Positions 1-4,675 of a stretch of 10,857 bases of DNA are shown in pieces. The position numbers and the translations under genes were made by a program. How positions within the stretch are numbered: position 1 is the stretch's first letter; every line of letters starts with the position of its first letter. The stretch is taken from positions 1 to 10,857 of the forward strand of contig JAWVFL010000001.1 of NCBI GenBank assembly GCA_033856195.1, in the 5' to 3' direction. A model generated the notes under the pieces. That model searched no databases, had not been told where the DNA came from, and was given only the letters and a program-made list of their open reading frames with translations. This stretch comes from VRUE01 sp033856195 (GTDB lineage: Bacteria > Actinomycetota > Thermoleophilia > Solirubrobacterales > 70-9).

Positions 1-7
1 TTCATGA

Positions 8-37
8 AAAGCGGCCGCCCCGGGGGGCGCCCGCTTT
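8..37 (-). terminator. Intrinsic terminator of the secreted-protein gene
   Basis: Two 14-base arms (8-21 and 24-37) are inverted copies with a single mismatch, separated by two bases. Read on the minus strand the hairpin ends in TTTT (10 to 7). It begins 32 bases after the stop codon at 69, which is the classic position and layout of a Rho-independent terminator for the minus-strand gene. Confidence 0.8.
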
Positions 38-68
38 CCGACGACGTGCGGGAGCCCGCAACCTCGTC

Positions 69-704
69 TCAGGTATGCGACACGAACACCGCTGTGTTGG
101 CGCCGGTTGCTTTGTACGTCGCTGTCCAAAGCGCTTTCACCGGGCATTTTCCGGCTTCCTGCGCTTCGAGTTCCATCGGAACTTTGACGGCTAACACTTT
201 CGCGGGGTTGCCCCCGTCAACCGTGAGTTTCACTTCTTTGGCGCCAACTTTGCATTTCACAAAGCCGAACGCACACGTAAGCGTCGCGCTCGCGTTTTTG
301 ACGGTCAGCGTTCCGTTGCTACCGGAGGTCCATGCGATTGATCCGGTATAGGGCAGGCCGTTAACAGTCACCGAGCAGGTGTTGTTACAGCTGGTGAAGC
401 TGAGGGCGGTAACCGAGCCCGGGAGCGGTTCACCCGAGGCGGCTGTGTTTTTCAGGGTCGTTTTCGAGCTGCATTCGACCGTTAGTTCGGTTTCGCCCGC
501 GGCGTTGATTCCTTCCAGTTTGGCTTTTCCTTCGGATTCGCCGGTAATCGTGGTATTCGTTGGATATCTATTCGCTTCGGCGCACGGTAATTCTGCAACT
601 TTGCAGAGCACGGTTGGCGCTGCAGCCGCAGAGCTGGCTCCGACGAACGCCATTACGGCCGCCACTGCCACGGCAGCAAGGCCCAGCGTCTTGACGTATC
701 TCAC
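69..704 (-). CDS. Secreted Cys-rich protein of unknown function
   Basis: The 211-residue product starts with a textbook Sec signal peptide: charged MRYVK, then an Ala/Val-rich hydrophobic core, then an Ala-rich cleavage region ending near residue 29. The mature part has eight cysteines, is rich in Thr, Ser, Gly and Val, and looks like a small extracellular beta-rich domain. A Leu-Pro-Tyr stretch and a C-terminal Trp-x-Ala-x-Tyr stretch are the most distinctive parts. I recall similar proteins as multi-copy families in Thermoleophilia, but I know no function. The start is GTG at 704, chosen because AAGGGAG lies 8 to 9 bases upstream. The gene is visibly richer in A and T than its neighbours, as surface proteins of these genomes often are, or as recent transfer would give. 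It is monocistronic, with its own terminator. Confidence 0.8.
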   Translation of the reverse strand: MRYVKTLGLAAVAVAAVMAFVGASSAAAAPTVLCKVAELPCAEANRYPTNTTITGESEGKAKLEGINAAGETELTVECSSKTTLKNTAASGEPLPGSVTALSFTSCNNTCSVTVNGLPYTGSIAWTSGSNGTLTVKNASATLTCAFGFVKCKVGAKEVKLTVDGGNPAKVLAVKVPMELEAQEAGKCPVKALWTATYKATGANTAVFVSHT

Positions 705-936
705 TTAATTACTCCCTTCCCGGCAGTTGCCGAGCTTGAGTTTCGGGTTCAGCCAGGGCACCTCACGGCTCCTCCGCTTGCATGCCCAAGCACAGCTATG
801 GGATAGCCGTGGCGGCGCCTTGCAGGCAAGTCGAGTGCATACTTCCGTCCAGACGGCTCGGTGTTTTGCCTGCAAATGCCGGGATGCCGCATTTCCGAGC
901 GCGCGATTCCGGCGGGATGCGGATTCGGCCGAACCG
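705..936. other. Gene-free stretch between bolA-like gene and secreted-protein gene
   Basis: This 232-base stretch has no convincing gene. It must hold the end of the bolA-like transcript and the promoter of the secreted-protein gene. It contains several small inverted repeats: CGGCA/TGCCG at 721-732, just upstream of the Shine-Dalgarno; GCTAT-GGG-ATAGC at 795-807; the larger nested structure at 820-875; and CCGCAT/ATGCGG at 887-892 and 917-922. I could not pick out a convincing -10/-35 pair for the secreted-protein gene. Confidence 0.5.
820..875. repeat. 10-bp inverted repeat with nested inner stems
   Basis: TTGCAGGCAA (820-829) and TTGCCTGCAA (866-875) are perfect inverted copies. Inside them CGAG (832-835) can pair with CTCG (857-860), and CCGTC (845-849) with GACGG (852-856). 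All three stems nest in one fold. On the minus strand it starts about 60 bases after the bolA-like stop codon and lies upstream of the secreted-protein gene. It may be a transcript end, a leader structure or a protein-binding site; the sequence does not decide. Confidence 0.45.
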
Positions 937-1167
937 CTAGAGGATGCTGGTGCTTATCGAGAGGGCATGGATCTGCCCGTCGTCGAAGCGTCTCTTAACC
1001 GCTGCCTTGACCAGCCGGTGCTGCTCGATTCGGGAGAGACCGTCGAACTGAGGGGCGGCAACAGCGGCTCGGAGATGATCGCCGCTCCCGGTTTCGTCGC
1101 TCACGAGTACGTCTGCCCCCGGAAGCGCTGTCTCGATCATCGCCTTTATTTCTGCCAAGTCGGCCAA
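937..1167 (-). CDS. BolA/IbaG family protein
   Basis: The 76-residue product fits the length and pattern of the BolA/IbaG family. It has an N-terminal helix (DLAEIKAMIETALPGA), a central strand with GDHLRAAV, then the family signature APQFDGLSRIEQHRLV at about residues 38-53, and ends with the conserved IHALSI strand. BolA proteins pair with monothiol glutaredoxins and act in iron-sulfur cluster trafficking and iron sensing. No glutaredoxin gene is visible here, so it stands alone in this window. The start is TTG at 1167: a stop codon lies six codons upstream and no ATG or GTG is in frame before the conserved region. There is no Shine-Dalgarno, but a TAGAAT box nine bases upstream suggests a leaderless transcript. 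Confidence 0.72.
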   Translation of the reverse strand: MADLAEIKAMIETALPGADVLVSDETGSGDHLRAAVAAPQFDGLSRIEQHRLVKAAVKRRFDDGQIHALSISTSIL

Positions 1168-1176
1168 GGTGCCGAG

Positions 1177-1182
1177 ATTCTA
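1177..1182 (-). promoter_or_regulatory. Candidate -10 box of the bolA-like gene
   Basis: TAGAAT on the minus strand matches the TATAAT consensus in five of six positions. Nine bases separate it from the TTG start, so transcription would begin at or next to the start codon. No good -35 box was seen at the expected distance. Confidence 0.4.
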
Positions 1183-1231
1183 GGGTGACGATGCTGTAGC
1201 CCGCCATCGAAGAGCGCAGGGTTGCACCGGA

Positions 1232-2206
1232 CTAGGCGTAGAGCAGCTCGTGCAGGCCGTACACGAGACTGCATCCCAGATGCCGATCGCCACCGATCCG
1301 CAGGCCTTCGAGCCGTCTGTGGACGACCGCCCCAAGCCAGGTGGCCGCCGCGCCGAGCACCCAGTTGCTTGGGCTCTCACCGACCCGAGCGATGCAGGAA
1401 ACAACCTTTCCTCGATCCACTGCCACCTCAACGCCCGACAGGCGCCTGGAGCCGTCGCGCGTCTCAGCGATGAGATCGCAAACGCCGCTTGCGGCCAGAG
1501 GCAGCGGAACGATCGGGGTGGCAAGAAGAAACGCGGCTTCTACGTCGATCGGTGCCATCCTGGGGGTATCCAAGTCCATATGCTGTCGCTCGAAGTGCGC
1601 AGCTGACGCGATCGGGCCAATGCCCTGCCGCGCCCAAGGCGTGACCACATAGGGAATACCGTCACGGCCACGGCCTTTTGACGCCGCCGCAAGCCCCGCA
1701 GCACGCATCGCCGAGAGCCGCCGTTCCAGCGCCGGGTAGCTGAGCGATCCGATCAGGCTGTCGAGCTGCGTCAGCGAGAGCGGGCCGCCGGCAAGCGCCC
1801 GCATGGTCATCGACTCCCAAGCGCCGGCAAGCGCCTTGACGGCGCCCTTCGCCGGCTCGCTGCCAAGCGGAATCGGGCCTTGAGGAGACTTGCCGAGCCA
1901 TACCTCGAGAGCACGCGTGGCCACGAGCAGATCCTGACCGGCGACGGAGAGCTCATAAGCAGCGAAAAGCGAGTGGCGCACTGTCGGCGTCCGTCGCACC
2001 GCGCCCAAGGACTCGAGCTTGGACAGATGCCCCCGCAGCGTCGTTTGAGCCGGGTTGCCGAGTTCGCGGTGGAGCTCAGCATGGCTCATCGGTCCCTTTG
2101 CGAGCGCGCCGACGATCAAACCGTTGAGAGGCACGCCAAGCAGCGCAAGCACCTGCGAGCCTGCCCGCCACTCCCTGCCCTTCGGTTCAACCGCAGCCCC
2201 GGCCAT
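1232..2206 (-). CDS. Double winged-helix (HxlR-like) regulator with sterol-carrier-like C-terminus
   Basis: The 324-residue protein has two consecutive winged-helix domains, at about residues 20-95 and 125-200. Both resemble HxlR/ArsR-type DNA-binding folds: the first has a run of GPMSHAELHREL, a recognition-helix region and a wing ending in AAYELSVAGQDLL; the second repeats the plan with GPLSLTQLDSLIG and a wing ending in YVVTPWARQG. The last 105 residues (about 217-324) resemble the SCP2-like ligand domain that follows some actinobacterial HxlR domains, ending in a WLGAVVHRRLEGLRIGGD-type motif. It is probably a transcription factor that senses a hydrophobic ligand; targets are unknown. The ATG at 2206 has no clear Shine-Dalgarno. 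The gene is alone: 64 bases precede the bolA-like start and 55 bases separate it from the DUF3618 gene behind it. The SCP2-like call is less sure than the winged helices. Confidence 0.75.
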   Translation of the reverse strand: MAGAAVEPKGREWRAGSQVLALLGVPLNGLIVGALAKGPMSHAELHRELGNPAQTTLRGHLSKLESLGAVRRTPTVRHSLFAAYELSVAGQDLLVATRALEVWLGKSPQGPIPLGSEPAKGAVKALAGAWESMTMRALAGGPLSLTQLDSLIGSLSYPALERRLSAMRAAGLAAASKGRGRDGIPYVVTPWARQGIGPIASAAHFERQHMDLDTPRMAPIDVEAAFLLATPIVPLPLAASGVCDLIAETRDGSRRLSGVEVAVDRGKVVSCIARVGESPSNWVLGAAATWLGAVVHRRLEGLRIGGDRHLGCSLVYGLHELLYA

Positions 2207-2261
2207 TGCTCAGTACTACCCAATGACTAATCCGAAAAACCTACGGTAAACAACAGCGGCG

Positions 2262-2513
2262 CTAGCGGCGGCGGCGGCGCATCATCAGGCCGCCGAGGGC
2301 GAAGCCGGCGACAGCGGCGCCGACGATCAGCTGCGAGCGGTGCTCGGCCACCTGCCGGCGCCAGTCGGTCAGCTCGGTGATCCTGCCACGCAGGATCTCC
2401 ACCGAGCTGCCGAGATCGCGGCGCTGAAGGTCGATGTCGCGGCGGATCTCCGCCGCTGAACGTCCCGGCGTTCCGGCAGTTGAGGGGCGGATGGGCTCGG
2501 GATGGGCGCTCAT
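2262..2513 (-). CDS. DUF3618 family membrane protein
   Basis: The 83-residue product matches the DUF3618 pattern. It has a Pro-rich N-terminus, then RSAAEIRRDIDLQRRDLGSS (18-37) leading into an amphipathic helix up to about residue 60, a single membrane segment at about 62-78, and an all-Arg tail (five Arg) that sets the tail in the cytoplasm. Function is unknown; members are usually found beside Holin-X and DUF4235 genes in actinobacteria, as here. The ATG at 2513 overlaps the stop of the Holin-X gene in an ATGA, so translation is probably coupled. It is the last gene of the five-gene operon. The Arg tail is encoded by a run of CGC/CGG triplets, a low-complexity stretch that could slip. Confidence 0.85.
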   Translation of the reverse strand: MSAHPEPIRPSTAGTPGRSAAEIRRDIDLQRRDLGSSVEILRGRITELTDWRRQVAEHRSQLIVGAAVAGFALGGLMMRRRRR

Positions 2514-2944
2514 TCCTTGCCCGCCTTCGCTCCGGATTCCAGCGTCGCCTTGGTCAGCTTCGCCTCTTCGATCGCCTGCTCGGGCACCGGCGGGGCGCCG
2601 GCCTGGACCGAGCGGTAGGCGATGAATCCGGCTGCGGCGGCGATCAGGAGGAAGAGCGCCGCCTCGACGAAGAAGCCGGGCCAGGCGTTGCCGTCGAAGA
2701 CCTCTTCGGCAAGCAGCCAGGCGACTCCCTCCATGACCAGGATCAGCGCCAGGAAGGCGAAGATGCCGGCGGCGAGGCCAACGACGGAGCCGCGCAGGAG
2801 CTTGCCGACCTTTTCGGAGACCTCGGTCTTGGCCAGCTCGATCTCCTCGCGGACGAGCGAAGAGCTCTTCTCGGCGACGTCGAAGACCAGCTCGCTGACC
2901 GAGCGCTCGTCCTGGAGCGGCGGTTTGACGGGACCGTCAGCCAC
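2510..2944 (-). CDS. Actinobacterial Holin-X family (phage-holin-like) membrane protein
   Basis: The 144-residue product has an N-terminal amphipathic helix (RSVSELVFDVAEKSSSLVRE, 14-33, continuing IELAKTEVSEKVGK), then two membrane segments at about 52-78 and 88-110, and a polar Ala/Glu/Lys tail. The pattern 'SELV...LVREEIELAKTEV' is the hallmark of the Holin-X/phage holin 3-6 family. Despite the name, these are chromosomal envelope proteins with no proven lytic role, and there is no phage gene nearby. I chose the GTG at 2944 because GGAG lies four bases upstream (inside the end of the preceding small gene) and because the conserved sequence begins only after it; residues from an upstream start at 3037 would be an out-of-family Arg/Ser-rich sequence overlapping the DUF4235-like gene. 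Confidence 0.85.
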   Translation of the reverse strand: MADGPVKPPLQDERSVSELVFDVAEKSSSLVREEIELAKTEVSEKVGKLLRGSVVGLAAGIFAFLALILVMEGVAWLLAEEVFDGNAWPGFFVEAALFLLIAAAAGFIAYRSVQAGAPPVPEQAIEEAKLTKATLESGAKAGKE

Positions 2945-2945
2945 G

Positions 2946-3080
2946 CTACTCCGGCGGGTCCTCGTTGTAGATGCGGCGCCAGACGAGGGCGGCCAAGCGC
3001 GTCGCGACGACGCTGGCAAGCGCGCCGCTGGCAGCAAGCATGCCGCTCCAGATCAGACGTTTGGCGATGTCGTTATCCAT
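2946..3080 (-). CDS. Small DUF4235-like membrane protein (44 aa)
   Basis: An open frame too short for usual cut-offs encodes 44 residues: MDNDIAKRLIW, then a hydrophobic Ala/Val/Leu-rich segment to about residue 34, then RRIYNEDPPE. The layout (short N-terminus, one or two short membrane helices, Trp-Arg, terminal Asp-Pro-Pro) is that of DUF4235 proteins, though shorter than most. The frame fits exactly between its neighbours: ATG at 3080, 15 bases after the TetR stop, and TAG at 2946, one base before the Holin-X GTG. It sits in the usual partner position of the Holin-X/DUF3618 pair. The Shine-Dalgarno is weak, so translation may rely on coupling to the TetR gene. The family call is by pattern only; the gene itself is well supported by spacing. 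Confidence 0.72.
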   Translation of the reverse strand: MDNDIAKRLIWSGMLAASGALASVVATRLAALVWRRIYNEDPPE

Positions 3081-3095
3081 TGGACTCGACCATAC

Positions 3096-3695
3096 CTATC
3101 GGGGCTCGAGACCGTCGCAAATCGTCGTCACCAGCAAGGTCTTTGCCTGATCGAAGTCGCTGTCGGCAGCCGGGATCACCGCGAAGATCCAGCCGGAGAG
3201 CAACTGCTCGATCGCCCCGTAGAAGGACATCGAGGCGAAGGTTGCGTCGACGTCGCGGCGAAAGACGCCGGCCGCCTGACCGTCGGCGACGATTTTGGCT
3301 ATCGAGTCATAGGCGCGACGGATCTCGGGCAGGTGGGTACGGCCGAAGGAGTTCGCCGCCCGGGTGACCTCGACGATGATCACCTTCATCAGCTCGGGGT
3401 CATGGCGATAGGAGTCGACGATGAAGCCGGCCACCGCTTCCAGCTTGGCGCGCGGGGATGCGCCTTCGCGATCGGCCTCATCGATCGCCGTCAGCAGCAA
3501 CGACCAGCGCTCGATGAAGAGCTCGTTGAGCACCTCGTCCTTGGACTTGAAGTAGTGGTAGACGAGCCCGTAGGCGACCCCAGCCTCGTCGGCGATGTCG
3601 GAGACCCGGGTCGAGTGAAAGCCCTGGCGGGCGAAGACGCGGATCGCCGCGTCGAGGATCTGGCGGCGCTTGTCGATCGGCGGTGCCTTGGCCAT
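3096..3695 (-). CDS. TetR family regulator, FadR/YsiA-like
   Basis: The 199-residue protein has a normal TetR N-terminus: RRQILDAAIRVFARQGFHST (10-29), then the helix-turn-helix at about 31-50 with SDIADEAGVAYGLVYHYFKS. The C-terminal part has DPELMKVIIVEVTR, RRAYDSIAKIVADGQAAGVF and a GAIEQLLSGW stretch. This is the layout of the YsiA/FadR-type ligand domain, whose members bind long-chain acyl-CoA and repress fatty-acid degradation genes. The ligand here is inferred, not shown. The ATG shares its A with the stop of the nitrilase gene (TGATG), so both are translated from one message. The palindrome at 4619-4634 at the head of this operon is the likely operator, implying autorepression plus control of the divergent cyclase-STAND gene. 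Confidence 0.88.
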   Translation of the reverse strand: MAKAPPIDKRRQILDAAIRVFARQGFHSTRVSDIADEAGVAYGLVYHYFKSKDEVLNELFIERWSLLLTAIDEADREGASPRAKLEAVAGFIVDSYRHDPELMKVIIVEVTRAANSFGRTHLPEIRRAYDSIAKIVADGQAAGVFRRDVDATFASMSFYGAIEQLLSGWIFAVIPAADSDFDQAKTLLVTTICDGLEPR

Positions 3696-4594
3696 CAGGC
3701 GAACCTCTCCACGACTTCGCCTGCGCTCCGCTCACGACGAATCAGATATGCACGTTCGCTCCGCTCCGGCTCAGAGTCCGCGAGCTGCGGCCAGGCGTAG
3801 GCCTGTGGCCGGCGGTTGGCGAGCGACGGCAGCGACTCGCGGATCCGGTCCTGGTCGCCGAAGTCGAGCTCGGCGGCGGCGAAGCACTCCTCGTCGGGCG
3901 CGGTCGCCAGCACCACCCCCCAGGGGTCGACGATCATCGAGCGACCGTTGGAGCTGAAGTGGGGCGGCGCCTCGCCGACCTGGTTCGGGGCAAGGATGAA
4001 GGCCTGGTTCTCGATTGCCCTGGCGCGCAGCAGGACCTCCCAGTGATCGCGCCCGGTCGCCAGCGTGAACGCCGAGGGGACGGTGAACAGGTGCGCGCCG
4101 CGCACCGCGAGGATCCGGAAGAGCTCGGGAAAGCGCAGGTCGTAACAGACGCTCAGGCCCACCGTGAGGTCACCCAGCGGGGCTGTGACGATCTCTGAGC
4201 CGGCCTCCTCGTGCTCGGACTCCCGGTAGGCGATCCCGCCCACCTCGACGTCGAACATGTGGATCTTGCGATAGACGGCGAGGTCCTCGCCGCTGCTGCC
4301 GATCAGCACCGAGGTGTTGAAGGCTTTGCCCTCGGTTCCCTGCTCGGAGATGCTGCCGGCGAGCAGCTGAATCCCCAGCTCACGGGCCCAATCGCGGGCG
4401 GCGCTGAGACTGGGGCCGTCGAGCGCCTCGGCGCCGGCGAGCAGCTCTTCACCGCCTGCCAGGAGGTTCCACTTCTCCGGCAGGGCCACCAGCTCCGCTC
4501 CATCCGCCGCAGCGGCTCGAACCAGCCGCTCGGCAGTCACGAGGTTCCGTGCCTTCTCCCCGGTTGAGTTGAGCTGTACGACCGCTGCGCGCAA
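3695..4594 (-). CDS. Nitrilase-superfamily C-N hydrolase (Nit1/Nit2-like amidase)
   Basis: The 299-residue protein carries the complete Glu-Lys-Cys triad of the nitrilase superfamily: Glu40 in LVALPEKWN, Lys110 in VYRKIHMFD, and Cys150 in SVCYDLRFPE. The KIHMFDVEV stretch and a following YRES are typical of the Nit branch (deaminated glutathione amidase and omega-amidase types) that hydrolyses short alpha-keto or dicarboxylic amides, a metabolite-repair role in the cytoplasm. The exact substrate cannot be read from sequence. The polar tail beyond about residue 270 is longer than the core needs. The start is TTG at 4594, supported by AAGGA at 4604-4600 with five bases of spacing. First gene of the five-gene operon; the regulator directly follows with an overlap. 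Confidence 0.87.
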   Translation of the reverse strand: MRAAVVQLNSTGEKARNLVTAERLVRAAAADGAELVALPEKWNLLAGGEELLAGAEALDGPSLSAARDWARELGIQLLAGSISEQGTEGKAFNTSVLIGSSGEDLAVYRKIHMFDVEVGGIAYRESEHEEAGSEIVTAPLGDLTVGLSVCYDLRFPELFRILAVRGAHLFTVPSAFTLATGRDHWEVLLRARAIENQAFILAPNQVGEAPPHFSSNGRSMIVDPWGVVLATAPDEECFAAAELDFGDQDRIRESLPSLANRRPQAYAWPQLADSEPERSERAYLIRRERSAGEVVERFA

Positions 4595-4599
4595 AGGTT

Positions 4600-4604
4600 T
4601 CCTT
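4600..4604 (-). promoter_or_regulatory. Shine-Dalgarno deciding the TTG start of the nitrilase gene
   Basis: AAGGA on the minus strand lies five bases before TTG at 4594. It is the best Shine-Dalgarno of the operon and fixes the rare start codon. Confidence 0.65.
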
Positions 4605-4618
4605 TTTTGGCTCCCTGG

Positions 4619-4634
4619 TTGACTGACCAGTCAA
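4619..4634. promoter_or_regulatory. Palindromic TetR-type operator
   Basis: TTGACTG (4619-4625) and CAGTCAA (4628-4634) are perfect inverted copies around a two-base centre. The TGACTG/CAGTCA half-sites are typical of TetR-family operators, including FadR-like ones. The site lies between the starts of the nitrilase-TetR operon and the divergent cyclase gene. It would cover roughly +6 to +21 of the minus-strand transcript and the -35 region of the plus-strand one. Binding by the neighbouring TetR protein is inferred. Confidence 0.65.
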
Positions 4635-4645
4635 TCGGTTTGCTC

Positions 4646-4653
4646 AGTATAGG
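4646..4653. promoter_or_regulatory. Back-to-back -10 boxes of the divergent promoters
   Basis: On the minus strand 4651-4646 reads TATACT, five of six to the -10 consensus, giving a start near 4639 for the nitrilase operon. On the plus strand 4648-4653 reads TATAGG, a weaker -10 for the cyclase gene, with a start near 4660 and a short leader. The -35 boxes are poor in both directions, which suits activator-assisted or weak promoters. Confidence 0.45.
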
Positions 4654-4675
4654 CGCAGGCGTAAGCTTGAGTTGC

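Noticed and set aside
727..1188. Plus-strand frame opposite the bolA-like gene
   Set aside because: It spans the non-coding stretch and the antisense of a recognisable BolA protein; no Shine-Dalgarno or domain.
2510..2944. Phage or prophage remnant suggested by the holin-like protein
   Set aside because: Holin-X proteins are common chromosomal genes in actinobacteria, and no endolysin, capsid, integrase or attachment site is present.
2945..3037. Upstream start of the Holin-X protein at 3037
   Set aside because: The extra residues are Arg/Ser/Ala-rich and unlike the family, overlap the 44-residue gene in another frame, and GTG 2944 has a good Shine-Dalgarno.
2622..3800. Long plus-strand open frame across the operon
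   Set aside because: GC-rich antisense shadow: the minus strand carries well-matched TetR, DUF4235-like and Holin-X proteins in this interval, and the plus product has no recognisable domain.
4607..4675. N-terminal extension of the cyclase-STAND protein from TTG 4607
   Set aside because: It would translate the operator and promoter region, has no Shine-Dalgarno of its own, and the conserved domain begins right after ATG 4676.
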